From JAWPMV01 sp038527215 (lineage in GTDB: Bacteria > Bacteroidota > Bacteroidia > J057): DNA of 64,000 nt. Below the pieces are notes generated by a model, which had not been told where the DNA came from, did not search any database, and saw nothing but the letters and a program-made list of their open reading frames with translations. Location: positions 1 through 64,000 of the forward strand of contig JBCBGC010000020.1 of the NCBI GenBank assembly GCA_038527215.1, given 5' to 3'. The position numbers were made by a program, and so were the translations under genes. Below, piece by piece: positions 23,998-33,044 of this stretch; position 1 is the stretch's first letter, and every line of letters starts with the position of its first letter.

Positions 23998-24106
23998 ATA
24001 CTTTTAGCCTGACGTTTCAATATTGTACCTCAATAAAACCTAAGAATGCGGGGGCATGCCCGGCAAACCTGCCACCCCACATTCCTCCAACCAAAACCTT
24101 TAATAC

Positions 24107-26266
24107 ATGAGAAAATTTACACTTCTACTATCTGTATGTCTCACCATGATGGGCAGCCTGCAAGCCCAGATTGACACGGTCAGCATTCAGCAGATTCAGA
24201 CGGTATCTGCCCAAGCCCTGGCTACCTGTGTAGACACCTCCGCCTATCTCAACGATACGGTATGGACCTACGGTGTCGTGATGATGAGTGGCGAATTACC
24301 CTCTGGTGAAACCAATTCCCAGGCCAACAACGGGGAAAACCTGTGGATTCAAAATGGGACCGGACCTTACTCTGGTCTGGACATGTACAAAGTAGCCGGC
24401 ATTAACCCTGACCCAGTGATCGGTACAGAAATGCTGGACCTCCAGGAAGGAGACTCCATCATGGTCAAAGGGATTATCACCCGCTTTGGGCGCGAAACCG
24501 AAATTGTACCCCTGGAAATCCAGGTGATTGATTTTGACAAAGATGTCGTAGCTACGCCGATCGACATCTCTGACCTCAATGACGCCAACCGGATCAACCA
24601 GCTGCCGACTGGAGAGCAGTGGGAAGGTGCCTACGTCGAAATTTACAATGCGGCCGTAGTATCAGTTGATCCCTTTACTGCGAATGGCGTGGACCGGGTG
24701 AGTTTCAACGTATCTGATGGTAATGGTAACCTGGTCAACATCTCTGACCGCTTCATCGTGCAGCGCCAGTCCAATGCTTTGGGTGATTTTGTGCCGCCTA
24801 CCACTTCTACCATTTATGATACCCTCCGGGGCGTCATCGCTCACTCCGCCAATGGATGTACCGGAGCAGGAGGACGTGGGTATGAAATGTATCCTTTCCG
24901 CAAAGAAGATTACGTATTGCGGGCAGGGACCGCTGGCCCTCAGATCTCTGGCATTACCCGTAGCCCCCTGGTGCCTACTTCTGGCCAGGATGTTACCATT
25001 TTTGCCACCATCAATGACCCGGATGGTACCGTAGATACTGCCACCCTCTTTTATACCGTGGGGATTTCAAATACCAATTTCTTCTCTGTGGGTATGAGTG
25101 CCAATGGCAGTACCTACTCTGGGGTGATTCCTGCCAGCATCATGAACGATGGAGATTTTGTGAAGTATTACATCTGTGCTACCGACAATGACACCATCAC
25201 GGCTTGCAACCCAGATGTACCTGCTACCATTGGAAACCCAGAAGCTTTCTTCGTGCGAGATAATGGCCTGACCATTTATGACCTTCAGTTCACGCCTTAT
25301 AACGATGGTAACTCTCTGTATCGGAGCCGTGATGTAACGGTTCGCGGCGTCATTACCGCCGCCAGTGGCGTAGATGATCTGGGCTTTGTATACCTACAAC
25401 AGCCTGGAGCTACCCAGTGGGCCGGTATTTCTTTGGTACAAAATCAGGCTCTTTCCAATCTGACCCGGGGCGATTCCGTGGAAGTGAGTGGAACCGTTCA
25501 GGAAGACTTTGGCTTTACGCGCATGGCGGTATTGACGGTCGTCCCTAAAGGAACCGCCAACAGCATCCCAGAAGCGGTGGAATTGAACCCTGATTTGTTC
25601 AACTCTTACGACTTTGCTGTTACGGAGGCTTACGAGGGCATGTTGGTAAAATATGTAAACCCTAATGGAGGGGGCATCTTCATCGTAGAAGAAAATGCCG
25701 ATGCCGGAGGTGGCAATAACTTCGCAGAGTACCGCATCGGTACCGATCCGTTTGTCCCCACCGGTTCTCGCGCGATTGCCGGACGGGATGTGTCCAGCTC
25801 CCTTTACGTTTCCTATGTTAATGACTCCATTTACATTTCTGGAAACGTGGATGCTTGTCTGGTTACAGCTGGAGACAGCATGGCCAGCGTCAGCGGGATT
25901 TTGGCCTACACCTTTGGCAACCCCAAACTGCTGCCTCGTAACAATGCCGACTTCGAAGCCTATAGCGGAGCCAACTGTCCGGATGGCATCAGCAATATCG
26001 AAGACGAACTGGCGGGTACGGAAATCAACGCCTATCCTAACCCCACCCAGGGACAGCTCACGGTCAGCTATGACTTCCCCAAGTTCATAGAAGCGGAAGT
26101 CCGCTTGATGGACCTGACCGGACGAACCCTGGTTCAGCAGAAAATCAGAGGCCTGGCCGGAGAAACCAATTTCTCCCTGGATGGCGTGGCCGGAGGAACA
26201 TATGTCCTCATGGTAAGCCATGAAGGCTATATCGTAGATACGCGCAAAATTGTGCTGCTCAAATAA
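24107..26266 (+). CDS. Secreted protein with OB-like domains and T9SS type A sorting domain
   Basis: This 719-residue protein has a signal peptide (LLLSVCLTMMGSLQAQ). Residues of about 35-175 (VMMSGELPSGE, LWIQNGTGPYSGL, EGDSIMVKGIITRFG) and again about 395-500 (VTVRGVITAASGVDD, GDSVEVSGTVQEDFG) look like two OB-fold domains of the kind found next to extracellular nucleases. An Ig-like segment lies between them. The C-terminus is a standard T9SS type A sorting domain: AYPNPTQGQLTVSYDF, RLMDLTGRTLVQQKI, VAGGTYVLMVS and a final KIVLLK. No catalytic motif was seen. A terminator follows at 26280. Confidence 0.85.
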   Translation: MRKFTLLLSVCLTMMGSLQAQIDTVSIQQIQTVSAQALATCVDTSAYLNDTVWTYGVVMMSGELPSGETNSQANNGENLWIQNGTGPYSGLDMYKVAGINPDPVIGTEMLDLQEGDSIMVKGIITRFGRETEIVPLEIQVIDFDKDVVATPIDISDLNDANRINQLPTGEQWEGAYVEIYNAAVVSVDPFTANGVDRVSFNVSDGNGNLVNISDRFIVQRQSNALGDFVPPTTSTIYDTLRGVIAHSANGCTGAGGRGYEMYPFRKEDYVLRAGTAGPQISGITRSPLVPTSGQDVTIFATINDPDGTVDTATLFYTVGISNTNFFSVGMSANGSTYSGVIPASIMNDGDFVKYYICATDNDTITACNPDVPATIGNPEAFFVRDNGLTIYDLQFTPYNDGNSLYRSRDVTVRGVITAASGVDDLGFVYLQQPGATQWAGISLVQNQALSNLTRGDSVEVSGTVQEDFGFTRMAVLTVVPKGTANSIPEAVELNPDLFNSYDFAVTEAYEGMLVKYVNPNGGGIFIVEENADAGGGNNFAEYRIGTDPFVPTGSRAIAGRDVSSSLYVSYVNDSIYISGNVDACLVTAGDSMASVSGILAYTFGNPKLLPRNNADFEAYSGANCPDGISNIEDELAGTEINAYPNPTQGQLTVSYDFPKFIEAEVRLMDLTGRTLVQQKIRGLAGETNFSLDGVAGGTYVLMVSHEGYIVDTRKIVLLK

Positions 26267-26279
26267 TCTCTAACAGCTG

Positions 26280-26324
26280 GCTCATTCTTTTTTCCGGGAT
26301 CCGGAAAGGGAATGAGCTTTTTTT
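26280..26324 (+). terminator. Rho-independent terminator
   Basis: GCTCATTC (26280-26287) pairs with GAATGAGC (26310-26317), with a secondary stem CCGG/CCGG in the loop and seven T residues following. It lies 14 nt after the stop of the T9SS substrate gene and 12 nt before the next ATG. Confidence 0.85.
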
Positions 26325-26335
26325 AACTATACATC

Positions 26336-27787
26336 ATGGCGAAATACGCATCTGTCTTGGGGTTGGTCCTGTTTAGCCTGCTATGGCTAGGTGGTTGTGA
26401 TCAGGGCGCTTTACTACCCAATCAGGCACCTGACACCCGTATTTTTCTGGACGGGATCAATTTGGAAGGGGACGACCGACTCAATAGTGTGGTCCAACTT
26501 CACTGGTCAGGAGAAGATATTGACGGCTATGTCAAAGGCTTCGAACTCTCTTTTGATGGCCAAAGCTGGACCTTCGTTACCCAAACCGACAGTACCTTTC
26601 GCTTTGATATCAGTCCGGGCGTAGACACCGCTGATATCACCTTTTACGTGCGGGCCATCGACAACCAGGACCTCGCGGACCCTGAGCCAGCCTTTCTCAG
26701 CGTGCCTATCCGGAATACCCCGCCCACCGCGAACTTTGATACCCAAAATGCCTTGCCAGACACGGTGTACTCCGTAGGCTCCATTTTCTTCACGGTAGGC
26801 GACCAGGATGGCCTGGAAACCCTGGACAAAACCTTCATTCGGGTCAACGAGGGGCCCTGGATTGCCTTAGGCCCACAAATCAATTTTGTGAGCTTTGTGC
26901 CGACCGCACCCGAGACGCAAGGCGTACAGGCAAGCAAATTGTATGTAGGAACGGATGCGCAGCTTTCTCAGGAAAGCTGGGAAGGTTGGAACGTAGGCGG
27001 GGACAATCGTCTCTATCTGAGGGCTCAGGATATCAGTGGCACCTTTAGTCCGACTGATTCTACCGAGGCATTTTTTCTTCGGACCAAAGGCAGCGACTTG
27101 CTGGTGGTCGATGATTTTAAAGCGGTCAATCCTGACCCGGTATATTTCCCCATCTTAGAGCAGGTATATCCAGGTTATGATTACCTCAACCTCAGGGATG
27201 AACTCCCGCCTTTCTGGGACCCGACTTTTGGCTTGTTTCTGGAATTGTATGACAAAGTATTTTGGTATAGCGATGGCAATGCGGTAGCCTCCCTGAGTAG
27301 TCAGTTGCTGTTGGAGGTGGCTTCCTCCCCTATTCGGGAATACCTGAACCAGGGGGGCAAAATGTTCCTCACTACTCAATTTCCTAACTCCTTTTCCGAT
27401 AAGGAAACCGGGAATACCTCCCGGGTCTTTGATTTTCTTCCGGCCGATAGCCTATCCACCTCCAATGGCCAGGCCCGGATTCCCACCAACAATGCCCTGT
27501 TTCCCGTAGGTCAGGGGCTCAGCCTTTTCCCGGATACCCTGCGCTCCTCTGAATTTATATCCGGCGTAGATCCCTTTTATCCGCGAGATCCCAATAATGT
27601 ATTGTTGGAAGCGGATGTGATCACCACAGGTGGCTGGATAGGCCCCAGAGCCGTCTGCAGCCGGGATGTATCCACCGAAGGCACCTTTATGGTTTTTGTT
27701 TCGGTAGAATTACACAAGTTCCGCCAGGACCTCATCGGCCTGCAGAATTTTTTCGATACCGTACTCAACGACGAGTTCAACTGGTAA
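26336..27787 (+). CDS. Large lipoprotein of unknown function
   Basis: This 483-residue protein has a signal sequence ending in the lipobox LWLGGC, so it is probably anchored at Cys 21. Residues of about 30-115 resemble a fibronectin/Ig-type module (IDGYVKGFELSFDG, TFYVRAIDNQDLADP), common in Bacteroidota surface lipoproteins. From about residue 255 (SDLLVVDDFKAVNPDP, then ELYDKVFWYSDGN and YLNQGGKMFLTTQFP) it looks like a glutamine-amidotransferase-like flavodoxin fold. No catalytic residues are evident. It follows the T9SS substrate by 69 bp but lies beyond a terminator. Confidence 0.75.
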   Translation: MAKYASVLGLVLFSLLWLGGCDQGALLPNQAPDTRIFLDGINLEGDDRLNSVVQLHWSGEDIDGYVKGFELSFDGQSWTFVTQTDSTFRFDISPGVDTADITFYVRAIDNQDLADPEPAFLSVPIRNTPPTANFDTQNALPDTVYSVGSIFFTVGDQDGLETLDKTFIRVNEGPWIALGPQINFVSFVPTAPETQGVQASKLYVGTDAQLSQESWEGWNVGGDNRLYLRAQDISGTFSPTDSTEAFFLRTKGSDLLVVDDFKAVNPDPVYFPILEQVYPGYDYLNLRDELPPFWDPTFGLFLELYDKVFWYSDGNAVASLSSQLLLEVASSPIREYLNQGGKMFLTTQFPNSFSDKETGNTSRVFDFLPADSLSTSNGQARIPTNNALFPVGQGLSLFPDTLRSSEFISGVDPFYPRDPNNVLLEADVITTGGWIGPRAVCSRDVSTEGTFMVFVSVELHKFRQDLIGLQNFFDTVLNDEFNW

Positions 27788-27808
27788 GCTATTCGGGTAA
27801 AAGGCCCA

Positions 27809-27839
27809 TTGTAGGATGAAGGGCTTCTTCCTACCTTTG
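27809..27839 (+). promoter_or_regulatory. Promoter of purD
   Basis: The -33 box TTG (27809-27811) and the -7 box TACCTTTG (27832-27839) are separated by exactly 20 nt, matching the Bacteroidota sigma-ABfr consensus (TTG, 19-21 nt, TAnnTTTG). The ATG follows 4 nt after the -7 box, so the mRNA is probably leaderless. Confidence 0.7.
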
Positions 27840-27843
27840 CCGC

Positions 27844-29106
27844 ATGAATGTACTCGTTATTGGCTCCGGAGGGCGTGAACACGCCCTGAGCTGGAAGCTG
27901 GCTCAATCTCCCCGTTGTGAAAACCTATTCATCAGCCCTGGCAATGCCGGCACGGCCCAGGTAGGCACCAATGTAGCCCTCAATATCAAAGATCCAGCGG
28001 CCCTGTACCAGTGGATTCAGGAGCAGGCGATCGATATCGTCGTCATCGGACCCGAACAACCCCTGGTGGATGGCTTGTCCGACGCACTGGAAGCCAAAGG
28101 CGTGGCCGTAGTAGGCCCAACCCAGGACGGCGCAGCCCTGGAGGGCAGCAAAGAATTCAGCAAGCGTTTCATGCAAAAATATGGCATTCCCACCGCTGCC
28201 TATGCCTCCTTTACAGCAGGGCAAGTGGAGGAAGCCCTGGCCTATGTAGACCAGCAAGCCTTACCCATCGTGGTCAAAGCCAGTGGCCTGGCCGCAGGCA
28301 AGGGCGTGTTGATCTGCGAAACCCGCGAGCATGCAAAGGAAGTCGTGGGGGAAATGCTCTCTGGTGAAGCTTTTGGAGAGGCTGGCAAAACCGTCGTCAT
28401 CGAGGAATTTCTGACCGGCATCGAAATATCTGTCTTTGTCCTGACAGATGGCAAGCATTATAAACTGCTACCTTCGGCCAAAGATTATAAGCGCATAGGA
28501 GAAGGAGATACAGGTTTGAATACGGGAGGCATGGGAGCGGTTTCGCCGGTGCCTTTTGCGGACCAGGCTTTCATGGATCAGGTGGAAAAAAGCATCGTCC
28601 AGCCCACGCTGGAAGGGCTTCAGGCAGAAGGCATTACTTATAAAGGTTTTATCTTTATTGGCTTGATGGTAAAGGAGGGAACGCCTTATGTGTTGGAGTA
28701 CAATGTGCGAATGGGTGATCCCGAGACGGAAGTAATCATGCCCCGCATCCAAAGTGATTTGCTGGACTTGTGCGAGGGCGTCGTGCAGGGAGATTTGGAC
28801 CAGCGGGAACTGAAACTGGACCCCCGGACTTGCACCACGGTGATGCTGGTGAGTGGAGGCTATCCCGGAGCCTATGAGAAAGGCAAACCCATGACCGGTT
28901 GGACGGAGGTGAAAAATTCTTTACTCTTCCATGCCGGAACTCGCGCAGAGGGAGAGGCCGTGCTTACCAATGGGGGCCGGGTATTGGCGATCAGTTCTTA
29001 TGGAGAAAGCATTTCAGCAGCAGTCTCCCAATCATTAGAAAACGCAGCAAAAATCAGTTTCGAAGGGAAAAATTACCGGAGAGACATCGGTCAGGATTTA
29101 ATGTAG
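27844..29106 (+). CDS. purD: Phosphoribosylamine--glycine ligase
   Basis: This is a 420-residue GAR synthetase. It joins 5-phosphoribosylamine and glycine with ATP, the second step of de novo purine synthesis, in the cytoplasm. It shows the full PurD order: N-domain MNVLVIGSGGREHALSWKL, IGPEQPLVDGLSDAL, ATP-grasp KASGLAAGKGVLIC and VVIEEFLTGIEISVFVL, the family block DYKRIGEGDTGLNTGGMGA, and YNVRMGDPETEVIMPRI with the metal ligands. Length is normal. It is followed 4 bp later by the TlpA-like lipoprotein gene, so the two probably share the promoter at 27809. Confidence 0.97.
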   Translation: MNVLVIGSGGREHALSWKLAQSPRCENLFISPGNAGTAQVGTNVALNIKDPAALYQWIQEQAIDIVVIGPEQPLVDGLSDALEAKGVAVVGPTQDGAALEGSKEFSKRFMQKYGIPTAAYASFTAGQVEEALAYVDQQALPIVVKASGLAAGKGVLICETREHAKEVVGEMLSGEAFGEAGKTVVIEEFLTGIEISVFVLTDGKHYKLLPSAKDYKRIGEGDTGLNTGGMGAVSPVPFADQAFMDQVEKSIVQPTLEGLQAEGITYKGFIFIGLMVKEGTPYVLEYNVRMGDPETEVIMPRIQSDLLDLCEGVVQGDLDQRELKLDPRTCTTVMLVSGGYPGAYEKGKPMTGWTEVKNSLLFHAGTRAEGEAVLTNGGRVLAISSYGESISAAVSQSLENAAKISFEGKNYRRDIGQDLM

Positions 29107-29110
29107 AATC

Positions 29111-30379
29111 ATGCTAAAAAACAGCCTCATCTTTGGATTACTGAGCATACTGCTGCTCAGCTGCACGCCTCAGGAAAGCACGGATATCTCTCCCGCAGCC
29201 GGAAAATGGCGGGGGGTGCTCACCTTGGAAGAAGGGGTAACGTTACCTTTTTTTTTCACCTGGAATACTGCCGAAGGAGGGAAGGCTACCATGGAAGTAT
29301 TGAATGACCAGGAGCGCCTGCTGGTAGATGAAATAGTCCAAAGGGGTGATTCTCTTTTTATTGATATGCCCATTTTTAACTCTGCTTTTGTCCTACACCT
29401 CCGGAGCGAAACGGAAATGCAAGGGTATTGGGCGAATCGGGCCAGAGGCGAGGATTACCAACTAGCCTTTACTGCTTCTCATAATCCGACCAGTCTGTTT
29501 GATGGGGCAGAAGGAGCTGTATCTACGGAAGTAGCGCCCCGCTATGCAGTTGATTTTGATGAAGGAGAAGACCAGTTTCCAGCGGTAGGGGTTTTTAAGC
29601 AGGAAGGAGCAAGCCTGCAAGGGACTTTTATGACGGAAACCGGCGATTACCGCTACCTGGATGGGCAGGCCGCCAATGGGCAACTGAGTCTGTCTACTTT
29701 TGATGGCGCGCATGCCTTTTTGTTCACTGCCCAACAGGATTCTACCGGAACCTTGCAAGGGACTTTTTATTCCGGAAATCATTATAAAGTCGCCTGGACC
29801 GGCACGCCCAATCCTGAAGCGGAATTGCGGGCTCCGGAGGACTTGACCTACCTCAAAGAGGGCTATGATCGCTTTGATTTTGCTTTTCCCAACCTGGAGG
29901 GCGATACCGTGCGCCTGGATGATCCTTTATTCCAGGGAAAAGTAGTGATCGTACAAATCATGGGCTCCTGGTGTCCTAACTGCATGGATGAGTCTCAGCT
30001 ATACAGCGATTGGTATAAAACTTACAAAAGCCAGGGGCTGGAAATCGTAGGGCTTGGCTTTGAAGGCACCCCTACCACAGAGCAGGCCCTCAATAACCTT
30101 CGTCGCCTGAAAGAGCGCCTGGCCATAGACTACACCCTGTTGCTGGCTTCCAATAGCCGGAGCAAACTGGATGCCGCTGAGACCCTGCCTCAGTTGAACC
30201 ACGTCATGTCTTTTCCCACCTCTATCTTTATCGACCGGGAAGGACAGGTAAGACGGATTCATACCGGCTTTAATGGTCCGGGAACTGGAGATGTTTACAC
30301 CCGCTACGTAGAAGAATACCAGGCTTTTATTGAAAAAATGCTCGGAGAAATCGATCCTTCTACCGTGGCTCAGAAGTGA
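29111..30379 (+). CDS. TlpA-like thioredoxin-domain lipoprotein
   Basis: This 422-residue exported protein has lipobox LLSC (Cys 18). The N-terminal 240 residues form a beta-rich domain of the kind that precedes thioredoxin folds in Bacteroidota. A TlpA/ResA-type thioredoxin domain starts near residue 255, with redox motif CPNC (288-291) in IMGSWCPNCMDES and the cis-Pro strand FPTSIFIDREGQV. It should act as a periplasmic thiol-disulfide reductase. It starts 4 bp after purD, and its 3' end overlaps the convergent gene at 30370 by 10 bp. Confidence 0.88.
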   Translation: MLKNSLIFGLLSILLLSCTPQESTDISPAAGKWRGVLTLEEGVTLPFFFTWNTAEGGKATMEVLNDQERLLVDEIVQRGDSLFIDMPIFNSAFVLHLRSETEMQGYWANRARGEDYQLAFTASHNPTSLFDGAEGAVSTEVAPRYAVDFDEGEDQFPAVGVFKQEGASLQGTFMTETGDYRYLDGQAANGQLSLSTFDGAHAFLFTAQQDSTGTLQGTFYSGNHYKVAWTGTPNPEAELRAPEDLTYLKEGYDRFDFAFPNLEGDTVRLDDPLFQGKVVIVQIMGSWCPNCMDESQLYSDWYKTYKSQGLEIVGLGFEGTPTTEQALNNLRRLKERLAIDYTLLLASNSRSKLDAAETLPQLNHVMSFPTSIFIDREGQVRRIHTGFNGPGTGDVYTRYVEEYQAFIEKMLGEIDPSTVAQK

Positions 30380-31155
30380 ACACTGATGCCCGTCTGAATT
30401 TCTCCGCCCGAAAAATCCCATTGGACCCCTTCGAGTAGGCGGGTATCGGCCACTGGGAAAAGGCTAATGTAAATTAACCCCTGATCAATCCGGGTAAAAA
30501 ATTGGTGCTGTAGGGCGAAATCAAGGCTCAGATGTCGAAAAGGGTAATAGCTGAGCCGCAATTGGATCTGTATCCCATGCAGGTGGGCCTGGCTGCTCCA
30601 CGCATCAAAATTTTTACGTTCATACTGGACTTGCGGTCCTTCTTCGAAGATTTCCCCGGATACGCCCCCACTCAAGCTGACGAACCGCTGAGCATACCCC
30701 AGCCCGAAGCTACCCTCCCAGGTCTGAAAATACCGGGTGAGTTTTTTGCTCCACAACCATTCTCCTCTGATGACAAAATCGTTCATGTGAAAGCGCTGAG
30801 AGGCATAGAGGTTGTACAGGCCCATTCCGTTGAAATAGGCTTCGTCAACTAAAGAAATGCCCTGGCGCTGATAGCGCCGATAGGTAGCCGTCAGGCGAAA
30901 TTGCGGTCGATACAAGAAAGATAATTCCACCCCGGAAAAGCGGCTGGGCTCATGGCGCCTGCCTTCATACTGAGGATGAGGAAAGAGTCCCAGGGCAGCA
31001 AACTGCTCATCCACTGACTTTTCCAGGGCACGAGTACCCCGTCCGGCCAGTAAGCGAAAACTAGCAGATAGGTCCTCGGATTGTGCGGACAGCTGCTCCG
31101 GAAGGCAGAGCATCAGGCTAACAAAGATCAAAATAGATGAGAGAAAGGACTGCAT
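30370..31155 (-). CDS. Probable outer-membrane beta-barrel protein
   Basis: This 261-residue protein has a signal peptide (SSILIFVSLMLCLPEQLSAQ). Its mature part alternates aromatic/hydrophobic and polar residues in strands (GVELSFLYRPQFRLTATYRR, IQIQLRLSYYPFRHLSLDFA) and ends in the aromatic-terminated strand IQTGISVHF, which fits an outer-membrane barrel of about 10-12 strands. No specific family is recognised. It lies 6 bp after a similar gene (31162-31920), with which it forms an operon. The two share layout, and may be distant paralogues. Confidence 0.7.
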   Translation of the reverse strand: MQSFLSSILIFVSLMLCLPEQLSAQSEDLSASFRLLAGRGTRALEKSVDEQFAALGLFPHPQYEGRRHEPSRFSGVELSFLYRPQFRLTATYRRYQRQGISLVDEAYFNGMGLYNLYASQRFHMNDFVIRGEWLWSKKLTRYFQTWEGSFGLGYAQRFVSLSGGVSGEIFEEGPQVQYERKNFDAWSSQAHLHGIQIQLRLSYYPFRHLSLDFALQHQFFTRIDQGLIYISLFPVADTRLLEGVQWDFSGGEIQTGISVHF

Positions 31156-31161
31156 GGGAGA

Positions 31162-31920
31162 CTATCTCAGGTGAAAAGCCAGGATGACCTGCAGGTCGAG
31201 CCTGGAAAAATTGAGGCTGCTGGCTGGTAATTCAAAAGGCTCAGAAACGGTCGGTAAAGGAAGGCTTAAACCGGACAAAGAATAAGCCCGATACCCCACA
31301 CCGGAAAAGCGCACTTCAGCACTGACAAAGGGTCTCGGAAAGTAGCGCAGACCCGCCTGGACCATGAGCCCTGGGAGCAGGTCTTGCTGTTGAAAGGCAT
31401 TCCCTGTCAGGTTTTCGGAAAAAAAATCCTGATAAAGATCTCCTCCTATGGACCCTCGCACGGAAAGCTGGCTCACTTCCACGCCTGCTCCTGCACTCAA
31501 CTCCATATATTGGCGGGGGAAAGGTAGCGCCCCCCTGTAAATCCGTTGGTAAGCCGCTTGCATTCGCCAGACTTCATACTTTTGTTTGTGGTTGAGATAG
31601 TAAAATTCATCGGGATTAGGGGCAATATTATGATACACGTCCACAAAATAATCCTTGACCTGCTTACCAAACAACCGCACTTCTGACTGGGGGTTCGGAC
31701 GAAACCGGACGCCAAAGCCATAAAATTGGCCAGCCTCATAGCTTTGGTAATACCCCCCATTGAGGCTGTTTTTTAGATTTCGCCTAAGCTCATCTTCAAA
31801 GCCTGAAAGCTCCTGGCCAAAGGCCGCCTCCAGGCTGAAAACGGGTGTTTCCTGGGCATGGCTCAAAACAGGCAGGATCATGAAAAGGAATATCAGAAAA
31901 CTGATGGAATACTGAAACAT
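31162..31920 (-). CDS. Probable outer-membrane beta-barrel protein
   Basis: This 252-residue protein has signal peptide SFLIFLFMILPVLSHAQ. It carries repeated amphipathic strands (GFGVRFRPNPQSEVRLFG, LMVQAGLRYFPRPFVSAEVRF) and a C-terminal strand DLQVILAFHL, as in small outer-membrane barrels. It is the first gene of a two-gene operon with 30370-31155. A 91-bp inverted-repeat element lies 19 bp upstream of its start, inside its likely promoter region. Confidence 0.68.
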   Translation of the reverse strand: MFQYSISFLIFLFMILPVLSHAQETPVFSLEAAFGQELSGFEDELRRNLKNSLNGGYYQSYEAGQFYGFGVRFRPNPQSEVRLFGKQVKDYFVDVYHNIAPNPDEFYYLNHKQKYEVWRMQAAYQRIYRGALPFPRQYMELSAGAGVEVSQLSVRGSIGGDLYQDFFSENLTGNAFQQQDLLPGLMVQAGLRYFPRPFVSAEVRFSGVGYRAYSLSGLSLPLPTVSEPFELPASSLNFSRLDLQVILAFHLR

Positions 31921-31938
31921 AAAAAGGCCGGTTAAGAC

Positions 31939-32029
31939 TTAGCGCCTGTCTAAATATGGAGAGTTAGGCGGAAATCAGGTTCTCAAAAACACATATTGGC
32001 CTGAAGAATAATGCTTAGACAGGCGCTAA
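31939..32029. repeat. Small element with 15-bp terminal inverted repeats
   Basis: TTAGCGCCTGTCTAA (31939-31953) and TTAGACAGGCGCTAA (32015-32029) are perfect 15-bp inverted repeats 61 bp apart. The interior is non-coding and unstructured. This form suits a MITE or the ends of a deleted insertion sequence. No clear target-site duplication is visible. A long-stem hairpin is the other reading. Confidence 0.55.
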
Positions 32030-32105
32030 ACCTAAAGTAGGCATAGTTCAAAAGAATTCCAGCCTTGGGGACAAGGGGCCTGATGTGGGGATATTTAACC
32101 TTTCG

Positions 32106-32936
32106 CTAGGCCTGGAAGGCACGGAAATGCGGGACGTATTTTCGGGAAATGGGGAAGGCCTGTTTTAAATGGACCATGGTTAGGGTCCCTTTATGACTCC
32201 ATAGTTGACAGCTTTCGATATAAGCTGGATTGACCAAAAAAGCCCGGTGGCAGGGGTGTAAATGTAGGAAGGGAGCACACTGTTCCCTGACCACATAGAG
32301 CCGCTGACGAAATTTGTATTCCTGCAGCTTATTCTCTTGTACATAATATATGCGCACATAGTTCTGCTCGGAAGCCGCAGCGATAATGGACTGGGCAGGA
32401 ATACACCTTCCGTTTCCCCCTCTTTCCGGAACCAAATGAACCAGGGCCTTAGGTGCGGGCGCTTCTGGTGGACGGAGGCCTTGCAAGCTCCGATGGCTGC
32501 TGTAAAGGTTGAGGCATTCATACAGCACCACTGGCAAGCTGCCTACGGCCAGGGCCGCGGCCAGCATGGTGGCCACGCGTTCCAGGCTGGCTTCATAAAA
32601 GCCAAAACTCACTTTGAACCAGAAAATGCCGATGCTGATACAAGCCACATTCCAACTGATCCACAGCACTTCCTGCCAGACTCGCCACCGGCTTTTGTCA
32701 AACCAACGTGGAAATAGATAGGGCAATCCCCAGAAATTCAAACTCAGGCAGCAAAAGCTGATCAGCGTATACATGCTGATGACCCAAATTTTCTCAGGGA
32801 AAGGGTAAAACCGAAGCTGAAAGGGTTGAAAAATGAGGTGAAAAAGGGCAATGAACAGGGTGAGTCCGACCAGAATCCGATTCCGGTGGCGAAAAAATAC
32901 TTCCAGGGGATAGGGCCGCAATAAAAATTGACGCAT
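32106..32936 (-). CDS. Membrane-bound LytTR transcriptional regulator
   Basis: This is a 276-residue protein. The N-terminal half has four membrane helices (ILVGLTLFIALFHLIF, VISMYTLISFCCLSLNFW, ISWNVACISIGIFWFKV, TMLAAALAVGSLPVVLY), and the C-terminus is a LytTR DNA-binding domain: IIAAASEQNYVRIYY, KFRQRLYVVREQ, LHLHPCHRAFLVNPAYIES. LytTR proteins bind direct repeats near promoters. Here there is no receiver domain, so the membrane part would be the sensor. Its direct neighbours on the same strand are the outer-membrane protein genes downstream, which are possible targets. Confidence 0.85.
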   Translation of the reverse strand: MRQFLLRPYPLEVFFRHRNRILVGLTLFIALFHLIFQPFQLRFYPFPEKIWVISMYTLISFCCLSLNFWGLPYLFPRWFDKSRWRVWQEVLWISWNVACISIGIFWFKVSFGFYEASLERVATMLAAALAVGSLPVVLYECLNLYSSHRSLQGLRPPEAPAPKALVHLVPERGGNGRCIPAQSIIAAASEQNYVRIYYVQENKLQEYKFRQRLYVVREQCAPFLHLHPCHRAFLVNPAYIESCQLWSHKGTLTMVHLKQAFPISRKYVPHFRAFQA

Positions 32937-33044
32937 GGTGATTGGAGGTTACGGCTACAAGTGGAAGGCTGCCTAAATATCAGGCTTTTTATAGAAAATC
33001 TCTAGTCCTCAGGAAAAGAAAGTGGCCCAGACCCAAGCGGTGAC

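Noticed and set aside
25394..26221. Open frame of 275 codons on the minus strand
   Set aside because: It is antisense to the T9SS substrate gene at 24107; GC-rich codon bias leaves the opposite strand open.
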